Origin: Thereva unica | Taxonomy: Eukaryota; Arthropoda; Insecta; Diptera; Therevidae | Length of the DNA stretch: 64,000 bases | Assembly: GCA_949987705.1 (NCBI GenBank) | Contig: CATLJY010000215.1 | Coordinates: 61,731 to 125,730, forward strand | Reading direction: 5' to 3' | Part shown: positions 34,901 through 46,900 of the stretch, piece after piece | Numbering within the stretch: position 1 is the stretch's first letter | Layout of the letters: the number at the start of each line of letters is the position of its first letter | Made by a program: the position numbers and the translations under genes | The notes under the pieces: model-generated | Databases searched by the model: none | What the model saw: only the letters and a program-made list of their open reading frames with translations | Told to the model about the DNA's origin: nothing

Positions 34901-37900
34901 CTGGCAACTAGTTTTAACTTACGTTCGCGCTCGTTACGTTCGTGCAGGGGTTAGAGCGCCCGGCTACCATCGCAGAGGTACATGGTTCAAATCCACTCCA
35001 TATCATGAACCTTCTCTTTTCCATTTTACAGACCAAACTTAGCATTGATGGTGTTTCGTACGGTTCGCTTCTGGGAACGTTTATCACGAACTTTGTTGAT
35101 GCAGGGGAAGTGGGGATGATGAGAGGTGCCACTCAACTTCTCTTTTCATCTACTAAGCTCGTGAGGAGTACTCCTAGGATTGAAGCGTCTAAACACCGTC
35201 ATAGATCTTTCTTCTGGTCCCTTTTAACAAAAAAATCTACCCTTTATCGTGCCATTGACTCCAAGCATAACAATCGAAGAAGCCATGTGCTGTTCGATCA
35301 GCTAAGTCAGGTGAAAGAAACGCCAAGAGCATTAGTAGAAGATAAAAGTTGATCCGTTGTTGCGACGCAATGCTATTGTAAAGTTCCTATCACTCGAGGA
35401 AAGTAGAGAGACCTCGAAGTGGTATTTAAAAGTCAGCCGGTAGGTAGTAGCTAGTTTTCCAACTCCCATTGCGCGAAAATATTAAACATGTAATAAAAGA
35501 TTGGAAACAAGCTCACTTTTTTTATGTCTATGCCTGCTCGTGGGTATCACCCTTTAAACTAGCAATCCGTCCTGTCATTCACGTCATGGCGCAATATCTA
35601 GTAGTGAGCGTAGCGCAAAATATAAAAAAGGACAGGATAGGCTGGAGAATGCATGAGGAGGAGGCACTGAACTTGGCGTTTGAACTCTTGGATCTTGTAT
35701 AAGCCAATTTTTTTATCCAGCCATCACGATCAATTTCTTTTATATTATTTACAAGAGGCCTTATGATATCACTCCTACGGAAAAAAACCAACCAAACGTA
35801 AAAAACCATTTCCACAAGATACAATTTTATATTTCTGTACCAAAGAATGGGCAAAGTTTCCACACCATATAGCATCTGCAGAACACCTAAAGGCCATCAT
35901 CATACACAAAACCTTTCAAGGGATGCATAACAAATAAAAAAATACGAGCAAAACATTCTGGGAATGTGAATTCTGTCTGGCATTCCTAAATGTTCGGAAA
36001 AGATATCGACATAGACTTTAATATTTTATCAAAATCGATACTTCAATAAATATCGCCACCTTTAATATTGAAAGCGCATTTTGGGTCGCGCTATTCCGTT
36101 TTCATGCTGATATTTATGTCAGTAATAAATTGTACTATGTAATTGCTTCATTCGAGTGAATTAAGATAGTTGTACTTCGTTATCGGATGAATGGAGAAGG
36201 GCGGAATAATAAAGCTATAGGAGTGAAACACAGCCCTGCTGTCATTGAATGAATGGAGTTACATAAAAAACGAAATAAGGAATTAAATTTTTATGGATTC
36301 ATAAAAATAAAAGAAAAAAATCAAGAATCCTTAAAGCTGACATTTCTGGTTTTTCAAATAAACATCACAGAATTACTAAAGAAATTTTCAGTTACATATC
36401 ACCACAAGCCATAAAATCTACGACGAAAGACAGTATCCCTTTTCGGATAAGAAAAACACTTAAACCCCCGCATCTGCCTTCAACAACCCCCGAAAAAACA
36501 AAGGAATATAAAAATAAGATTAACAAATTCTGGCATATCCACCCTCGGATGGAAGAAGCCAAAACCGACGATATTAAGATAATCCAGAGATTGGTCCCAG
36601 CCCGTGAAGGGGAACTAGGTCGCCATAACCTTCACCCAATATCGACCTAATTCGGGAAGCTTAAAGCTCCCCATCCTGGAAGGAAGATGTCCTGGTGAAA
36701 TTTACTGGAATACAACAGGAAAAACACCCCTTCTTAGTACCCACCACCCCCGAACGTGACCTGATCACAGCAGCAGCAACAGCAGGGGGTGGACGTCGTC
36801 GTTGGTGGGTTAGGTTAAAAGTTCAATGTCTCAGGATACTGAAAAGGAAACGCAGTAGGGGGGAGGGGGTAAGGGTGGTTTGGGGGTGGACGGGCAGATA
36901 CAGATTGAATTAGGGGGATGAAACAGTGTTCATCTACGCAGAAGAAACGAAATGATTACCCTTGGAGCCGGAATTAGTCCTGACAGAAGGAAACACCTCC
37001 GAAAAGTAAGAGCAACAGGATAAATGACAGCCGCCTACGTGGCAGGAATTCAGATATCCTTTGACAATAATGAAATGAATCGCTTTGAGCTTGATTGAGT
37101 AATAATTTCCCAGGTCCTTCCTCGAACGCGGCTGCGATTTGATTATCATTGAAAGTGAATACGAATGAACGCAGGATGAACGAGGAGCACAGGAATCGTG
37201 CTATATTAATTATGAGTAAATGCCCAGCAGCGGAGGGTAGGGAATTAGTAGCTACCTTGTCAAGTCACCTCCTGGGCTCCATTATTTGTTTAGAAAAAAA
37301 ATACGGAAATATTTTTATTTGGTATAAAAACTTGAAAAACTGCTTCAGGCAGGACCAAGGATCCTTTTCGATATTTTTCCCCCAAAAATAAACGATGCTG
37401 AAAACAACACAGGGGGATATGCTGGATACGTGTTCCTCGTAGGTATAATATATTAAAATATTCCTCGGGTAGATTTATAGGATTTTGTTAAAGTAGATAC
37501 GTTTCTGGAATTTCATATCCTAGCACGTCCTTCATACATGTGTAGTATAAAAATAAATTGAATTCTACCGGCGAAGTACAAAGTAAAAGGTTCCTTAATA
37601 TCTTTATTCATACTATCCTCCGCAGCAGCCGCATGCAGAAAGTTAAGCTGTCACGAGTTCATTTCTATCGATATATGTGTATGTGTGTTGGTCCTGATCG
37701 ATATATAGTAGTTCCTGTAGGTTATATTGCCATAAGGTCTTCTGGGACGGTGTTGAGTGACTTTATCTTCTGGAAATTTTGATAGGAAAGTCGTGTTCAG
37801 AGTTGATTTAGTCTGTCACATAAGGCACAATCTCAGACTATTTTAATTAAAGCAAAACAAAAATTAAATCACTTGGGAAATTCGGTGATATCATTACTTT

Positions 37901-40900
37901 GAGGTGTACCTTCGTTATACTTTTAAATTCTGAGAGCACTCGAATCAGCTCACGTAAAAATGTTCTGGCTATAAGAAGTCGGTATTTTATGGGACTAAAG
38001 AGTAAGAAGACGGAAGAGACGACGGAAGACGGAAATAGTAACCGCAATTCATGCGATGGCCAATGGTAAAGCAGCTGGAAAAGATGGCATCCCGCCAGAA
38101 TTGTTGAAAGCCGACTCAAGCCTCATAGCAGATGCGCTTCAGCCAATCCTCGAATTAGCATGGAACACCTGTACCTTTCCGGAGGATTGGACGGAAGGTA
38201 TCATAGTCAAAATACCCAAAAAGGGGGATCTAACAATATGCGACAACTGGAGAGGCATCTGTCTATTATCTACTGTGGGTAAAATCTTGTCCCACACTAT
38301 ACTATCAAGAATAAGAGAGGCAGTAGATCAAACGCTTAGAAGGCAGCAGGCCGGATTCAGGAAAGGCCGTTCATGTATAGATCACATCAACACCTTAAGA
38401 ATAATAGTGGAACAGTCTACTGAATTCCGATCCCCCCTTTACCTTGCTTTCGTAGATTATGAGAAAGCGTTCGACTCGGTTAATAGGAGCTTTATATGGC
38501 AGGCATTACGGCGACGTGGACTGCCGGATAAGATAATAGAATTGATAAAAGCCCTATACAACAATTCCAAATGCAGAGTTCTCCATAACGGAAAATTATC
38601 CGACAGCTTTGAGGTGAGTTCAGGAGTACGACAAGGATGCTTACTATCCCCATTACTATTTCTTATAGTAATAAATGACATTCTTGTTGGCGCTCTAGAT
38701 AGTAGAACAGGCGGCATACAGTGGGGTTTGCTAGATCGCCTTAAGGACCTCGACTACGCAGATGATATCTGTTTGCTGGCCCACAGACATCAGGAGCTAA
38801 AAAACATGTTAAACAATTTGGCAACAGAAAGTAGTCTAGCAGGCTTAAGGCTGAATCCGAATAAAACCAAAGAAATGCGGATAAATGCAAACACACTTGA
38901 ACGAACTGCGCTGAATAACCGTGACGTGGAACTGGTAGATAAATTCTGCTACCTCGGTAGTATTATTACCGAAAATGGCGGTGCAGAAGAAGATGTCAGT
39001 TCCAGAATAAATAAAGCACGAAGCGCATATGCATGCTTGTTCCGCATATGGAGATCAACGGAGATCTCAACCAACACCAAATTGCGGCTGTTCAACTCCA
39101 ACGTTAAGGCAGTTCTTTTATACGGTTGCGAAACATGGAAAGTCACCCAATTCATCACAGGGCGCCTACAAGTCTTCATAAACAGATGCCTACGTCGTAT
39201 CCTAAAAATCCGCTGGCAAGATAGAATTTCAAATGGAGAGCTATGGCGCCGTGCCGGCCAAGAAAGGATAGACGACCAAATCAGGCGAAGGAAATGGAAT
39301 TGGGTTGGCCACACCTTGCGACGCGATAACGAAAATCTAGCCAAACAGGCCCTTGACTGGAACCCGCAAGGATCCCGTCGAGTTGGAAGACCTAGAACAA
39401 CGTGGAGGAGAACCCTACTAGCAGAGGCCGCAACTACTGGGAGATCCTGGTCAGAGCTAAGAGCTGTCGCGCAAAACAGAGTCCGCTGGAGGGCATCTGT
39501 TTCCGCCCTATGTCCCACGAGGGATTAAGGGGCACATAGATAGATAGATAGAAAGAGTAAGAAATAAAATAAAATTAATTAAATAATTTATGTGAAGATT
39601 AACGATCAGAACTCAAGCCCCTTATCTATTATTAAGTACACAATGTCGGACAGCAAGCTCTATCTAGCGCTGATCGAATGAGAGATATCTTCATCGCTCC
39701 AGAGTTCCACTTCCACTTTAACTTTGAAATGTAAATAGTCCTTTTTTTGACTTTTTTAAAATTCAATCGAAAGCGGATTTGAAATCAATGAAAACGACGA
39801 CAGTTCGTTTGCCACAACGAATTCTTTCTTCCATTAGCTGACGGAGTGCGAATATTTGATTAATGCATCCTCGATGTGGTCTAAATCTCGCTTGTTCTTT
39901 CCGGCTCGTTTGCTCTCGATGTTTCTGTAGCCTCGATTGCATGATTTTCGTAAATATTTTGCCGACGATCGAAAGGAGGCTAATACCACGATCATTCTTG
40001 CATTCCCGACTGTCGCCTTTCTTCAAAATTGGGACAACGATCTTTTAGTTTGCCTTAGTATTGGATGGCGTCAAATCTGAACCCCACCCTATCTCTTCGG
40101 GGGTCCCCCAAGGGTCAATTTTATCACCGGCCCTATTTCTTATCTTTATAAATGACCTACTTTCGATCCCCTCCAACCCACTTCTCAGCTTCGCTGACGA
40201 CGGTACCCTACGTTACTCTTACAGCTACGATACAAGACAGACTCATGCCAGATCCTGTCTTGATGACCGTGAATTAATGTCCAATTCTATTAATAACGAC
40301 ATTAATCTCATTCTAGAGTGGGGAAAAAAGAATCGTATCGAATTCAACTCCACCAAAACTAAGTACTGTCTCATTTCGAAAAACAAGCTCAACGTCAAAT
40401 CAAAGAAGAAAGAAGAAGAAATGGGCCTTTCTGCTTATAAGCGATAACAGCGTACAGTGCATGAAATGAGAGAACACCAGAAAGAGGGAAAGTTATCTGT
40501 ATTTCCACACAATGGATTCGAAACACGGAATTCTGTGGTGGTAATCAGGAGCCTCAGTGATTTCTGTACATTGTCCCCTTGTGTGTCTGCATCATTATTC
40601 TAGTCTAGACAATTCATCTGCTTTCTAATTGCACTCGCTCGATGATACACTTACCAACTAAAATGTAGTTCTATACCCGAGTAAAAATAAAAAATGGGCT
40701 TACAGCGGGCGAGCAGCGGCCGCTTAGGTTTTTAAGGGGGATATGATGGCCGTAGAACTTTTGACTATTTTTAATGGGAGCACATATGGCTTAAATTTGC
40801 CGTCGAATGCTAGCGTGTACAGATTAGTACTCAGCCATTTAAATTTTTTGGTTAAGTTTGGTCGTCGTGAGCCGTCGTTGGACTTTGTTCGCCCGTTGTA

Positions 40901-43900
40901 AGACCATCTTTTATTTCTATTCGGGTTATTGAAGAATTTATGCAAAATAACGTAGGTATTCTACCTGAAAAAATGTCTATAAAAAGTTAAGGGCGCATAA
41001 AATTATCACGCAAGGGGCGCTAAAATACCCAAAGCCGGCCCTGCGTGTGCACGGGAATACGGTGTTACGGGTCTACACGGAATACGAGTTTAAAAATCAA
41101 GCAGCAATTAAAGCTGGACTTGGCTTCCTCCAGCTCTACACCGTCTATATATCTTTTCTTATGTCATCCTGGTCTCATTTTTCCTGTTGGTAAACTGTCA
41201 TTGAATGTGGTCGGGCAGCAACACCAGGGGCTAGTGAGGCAATGTTCGTTTTACTTTTGTACGATCAAAATACATATTGCTTGTATCTCGGATCGTTCAG
41301 GCTAATCTCATGTCCTTTCCCAAACAGAGCCATGAGAAACACGTTTCCTGCTTTGGAAATCTTACATTAGAACCGTTGAAAGCATCAATGACTTTCAGAA
41401 GTTTCAGTTTCGCCTGATAAAACAAGGCAAAAGTGGTGTTACAACTACTCATGTCGTGCAGGAATAATACGAGGGGGTCTAAAAAGTTTCCTACAGTAAC
41501 GCGAAGATGGCAGCACTTGTCAATAAAAGCTAGTGAATGTAGTTGTGCACCTTTTGACAGTTACTCACGAAAGTTTCAGCCATTTTGGACGCGCAGTTAT
41601 TATTTGACAGTTGTTTGAATGAGTCGGTTGATCAGTAGTTGCAGTTTTTGGACTTCCCGAACGTTCATTGTCTCCCAAGCTCTCACGGTAAATTCAGCTG
41701 CCCAAAATTTCACTGTAGTAAATGATGGTGCAAATTCCCCATACACAGAGTCCAACTCATCATTTCATCATTACTGACTCACTCATCATTTTCTCTTCGC
41801 CCACATTATGCAGCGTTGTCATCCATTGTGGTCGTCTTGTCACACCTGCAGTTTCTCTACAGCTATGAGCGAGACCATCACTTGTTCCAAACCCCATATT
41901 CACGATTCACGAATTGAAAGCCTTCAATAATTCAAATAGGGCTTGACCCTGAACGGGAAAAGTTGATGGCTCCTGAGTTATAAGCGAAAAACCCGGGGGT
42001 TGACCCCCAAAATCCCATCGTTGCCGTCTAGTCACTTTAACATGACGTGACCATCGGTGACACAGAATGTGAAATATAGACCCATCGTGCTCGAAGCAAA
42101 GCGTACCAGTGTTCCGACAATCTTCATACTTCGTTAAGAGGAGGTGCAGGAAAATAGCGGTTGGCATTGACCAGACAAGATGCGGGCCTCCCTCGTTTCA
42201 GCAAGGTCCGATCGTGTAGGCCTTTTTCAAACAAATGTGTGAGTTCAGATCGAGATTCCTGTCTGCTTCCACTCTTTACATTGTTCAGAAACGAAGTTCT
42301 GGCATCCTGAACCATACCCTGTCATTAGTGCAGGGCTCCTAGAAGCGGCAAAAATGGTGAGAGTTGGAAGTTTCAAGTGTTAGCGGAGAAAAGATGACAT
42401 CACTGTCGCTCGTGCTTAAAAAAATCAGCGACGCCATGGGCATTCTGTGTCACGCTTCGAAATTGTCGACCAATTTTTTATTGAAAATAGCTCGACTTTT
42501 GACTTTGGTTAGTTGAAACATTTTAATCTTTTGTGTTTAAGTGATGGGTCACATTTCTAACTTCGCTCTGTGCTGTTCGATGTAAGTTCATTGTACTGTC
42601 TCTATCAAGCTTTAGTCTTGGCTGAATATAGCCTGAACTTATCACCCCGCATTATACTGTTATTGACAGACTAAATCAATTAATCATTCACTAAAGCATG
42701 CAAGCACGAGAACCTCACTTCAATAATCTTCGTGATTATTTAAAAGACATTCATAGAACATTAACCAACCTCGAGGGTTACCTGTTCTTCTTATTACGAA
42801 AGTGCAATGACCTCACGTCTCCCGATTAAAGATTGAACATAAATTATAAATGATCCAGCATCCAGTTTCGCCTTCAAAGAACATCAAGGATTCTTGAAAC
42901 AATCTTTCTTCTTCACAGAACGGTAGAAGACGATATTTTTCCCCGAGACATCAAAGGAACGAGTTTCAAGCCAATTTAACAATTTCATTGAAGACTCCTA
43001 AACCCTGGCGGATTTCACTTTGAAAATGTTTCCTTTTAATTTAGCAAAAATTAATAGAAGACAATTTATTTTTTAGTATCCCTGAAGGATTCGTAGTGGA
43101 TGGATTCGCGTTATGGAAAATATATAGAAAAGATATCCATGAAAATTCCTTTTCTTTTCTGGTGTTGATTGTGTAACTGTCAGGTCAAAAGAAAGCACCA
43201 GGAAGAAAGCTATTAAGGTTTCAGGATTCATAGGGATTGAAAAACAAAGTCATCTGTCAAGGATGATTTTATTTAAGAAAAAAAGTTGAAATTCATAAAG
43301 GACGAGAGGCGTTCTAAGGGGTTTTAGCATAAATCCTTTTTATTTTATTAAATTATCTTACATTCATATACGATTTCCTGGTTTCATAGTACATACGCAT
43401 TACAATCGCTACACGAAAATGATGGATAAAAGTAAGACCAACGTGTATTATCAAGCTCGTATTAAAACACATAACCACTTTCAAAATATTGGAATTCCAG
43501 AAAAATGTTTGACTAAAAAATTGTGATAAGAATAAGTTTCAGGCTCAAAGTAACCTATACAAGTAGAACGTAGAGATATGGCCGTTTTGACTTTTTGGGT
43601 TTCGAGCTAAAATCAGGGGCCCTAGACGATTAGTAAGAAGGTATATAGGATTTACACTTTTACCCCGTTTATGACTTGGCTCAACCCAAGCTCAACCTAG
43701 GTTCAACCCAGTTATAAACGGAAGTCGAGTTGAACTGGGTCTCCTTATTTCAACTTAACTCTTCTACTTGGGTCGAGTTGTATTCGGCTCATATACGCGG
43801 GTTGAGTTGAATATGGGTTGAAGTGATATTTGTTTTGTTTGTTTACCATCCGTCAAGTCTGCCTTTTTTTAAACAAGTTTACATATCAACTCTATTTCAA

Positions 43901-46900
43901 CCTAAAGTGAACTCAACTCGACATCATATACGATGGTCGAAATTTCAACTCAACCTTGATTCATATTTTCAAACTAGTCATGAACGGGGTATTTTAGGGT
44001 TTCAATCTATACTCGGGGCCCCTTCTGTCCTGGGTGGGGCCCGGGGAAATTCGTCCCAGCTGCTCTCTCCGCCCCCCCACTCAGCGCCGGCCCTGGGGTA
44101 GAGCGAGTGGAGCGGTCGCTCTAGGGCGCCAAAATAAAGTGCGAAAGTGCTGGCAACTTCTGCTCCATCGGAGAGGCGACCCGAAAAAAGTCCGTTTTGA
44201 GATGACTAGTGATGCAGCCCGAAAACATTTTACACAATTTTTGGAATCTGGCTACTCCGGTATCTGTTCGGCCCCTAAACGGAAGAGAGATATCAATTGT
44301 ACAATTTTAAGAAGAGGATTAAGAGGATTAAACCCTCCAGGTCACAATAACTGGGCTAAAATCCACACCCTTTTAAAAAGCCCACACAACCATAATTAAG
44401 CCTAAGCCGACCTTCGACCAAATGGCAGAAAGTGTCAGAAAGAACTTGCTTGCAACTAACTATCCGGAGACTATCCTGACCACGGAGCAACTAGTTACCG
44501 TGCAAGGGAATCTTCTGGAGGAGATAGCCTAGTTAGGACAGGGCTCAGAACAGCCCAGGTTCCTAAGTGTAACTGTGCGCCCGGAGTAGTTGGCCATTAC
44601 CTGTACGAACTGGGCTCCGGCCATGTCACTGAGTGGTAGAGTGAAGGAGCGAGCCTGGTGTGTTTGAGAACTCCCCGGCGGCAACAGAAGACCTCATTGA
44701 CATTATGTTGAGAAGGATAAGGGTCCAAAACAGGACCCTAAGCATGCAGGAGTGGAGAGTACTCCTCCAAGCTCACCGCTCATCATTCACTGAGATGATA
44801 TTCTATGAGAACTAGAGGTCTATTGATGAGCTGGGGCGGATGGGAGGCCAAATTGGCTGCAAGTTTGGTTGGGCACAGCTTAGGTTCAGGGCGACATAAA
44901 AGCCTATGGCCAAAACTGTTCCCGAGCTTATCAACTGAAGCCTCACAGGAGTTTACTCCGGGAATGGAAGTTGCTCGAATGCCAAGATCGTGGCCACAAC
45001 ATTTTTTGGGCTGGTGGAAGGGGGGAGCCTGCTGTAACGAGAAGGTGACTCTCACCATCATCAACCCTAACCCTAAATTCACCACCTACATTCTTAACGG
45101 GCCAACCCCAGCCCAAAAGGGCTAGCAAAAGAGGTGGGATATAATCCCCTAAGGAAATGAACACTGCTTTTTTAGATAAACCTTCATCACGCCAGGGCTG
45201 CCGCGGCAGGGCACGAAAAAAGGTTTATCGTGGACAACCGGAAACACAATTTATGTGATGTGAAAGCGTCATCCAAGGGCGCTCAAAGATAATTCCGCTC
45301 TACCCTGAAAAAGGACTAGGGCCGCCTCTGCCCCCACTGAGCTGAGATCAATGCCTTAAGGCCCCATACACGTTCAAATTGGATGTACATCCATATTTTC
45401 ATCAAACCCTTGCTCGCAATGTGTTTTGATCGCCCCACCGGCATGCAAACGATATTTTTGGTTGTACATCCTTCAGCCTGGCAACAGCATTCGTCAGCAA
45501 TTGGCTGGTAGGTTCGTTGGTGCAGAAGATCTTAATGAACCTGCCGCTCTTACACCCAAAAACTTTGGTGGGCAATCACATTTAACACAAATAGAGGAGG
45601 GTTGCACCTCCGTCAATTTGCCTTCGGGATAGTTGCCCAAGACCAATGCCATGGTGATCCCAGCCAACTTGTAATGGTATGAGGGTTCTTACGACTCCCT
45701 CATTATTTTCTTCTGGGGTCCCTACCCAGCCGGAGAATCCTCTGACCGCTGCTGTTTTGTCCGGTATGCGACATTGCCCCCTAAAAGATTTAGGAGTTTG
45801 GTGGGTCCACAAACTTCCAGCACTTTCTTGGAGCCCGCGGTGTCTTGACCATTGTCCTGCCCTTAATTTGTGGAGAAGGAAGTTGCAAATGTGGGACTCA
45901 GTGTGCTCCGTGAAGCTCCCCAATTCCTTTGCGGTGCTCCTTGACTTGGCCCTCCTCTAGACTTCTGTGATGCTGGACAAGGTACCTCTAGGTACCGAGA
46001 TACCTCTCCAGCTCTGAGTTGATGCTTTTTCCATCAGGTCCTACACCCTTCTGCTTCGTCTGATTTTTTAGTAAACGTTCAATAAATCCTACTTGGCTAA
46101 TATATTTTCAAGGATGCTTCCAAGATGTATTTAGAGAAAAAAATTGTTCTAGAGGGGAGCTATCCCCACTATACACTAAGTCACAGGGTGTTTACGAAAA
46201 AAAAAAATATATGGGTATTTAAAATTTACTTAAACTTAAATAACACCTTAACTAATTATCATAAAGCAACAAATTAAGACTCATCTATTAGGTAAATGTG
46301 TATTCATTTCTGTAGTGCCACCCACATTCTCAACACACAGCATCCCTGTTATCTCAACTACGTCTCTTAAAATTTGCTCATATTACACCATCTTTCTATG
46401 GTTGTTTTATTTAGAAACGTAAATCACAGGTGCGCTATTATTAGACTTCAAGGTCTGCACAGCACCTGCGACTTACTGTTTCATAACAAACAGGCTTCTG
46501 CTTCATAGCCCTAGTAACCTAGGTTCTTTTAGCCAAAGAATATGCCATGTTTAGGTTAATGGTAAAAGCAATCAGTTATTCACCCTTGCTGGTTCCTGGA
46601 ATTTTGCGGAGTGTGTGCTATCATCATCGATCCGTACTCACTCTAGAGTATATCCCTTCAAATATTTCTATGAATTTTGACAAAAGCTGTGTGGTGATGA
46701 GTTGTCTCCTTTATGTGTCTAAAAATGTCCTGAAAGACGTAAGCTTTGTGTTTCTTGAATGAATGACGTAAGTATAAGTTAAAAGTTCGTTTTTGGCAGG
46801 TTTATGTTACATAATAAAACAATTTTTGGAATTTAAAACTTATAGGGCACAAATCTCGAAGTTTTCTTGACATTATTCTTAAACCAAATGAATTTTTCAT

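Noticed and set aside
38949..39518. 189-codon ORF on the minus strand
   Set aside because: It is antisense to the intact LINE reverse transcriptase and shows no motif.
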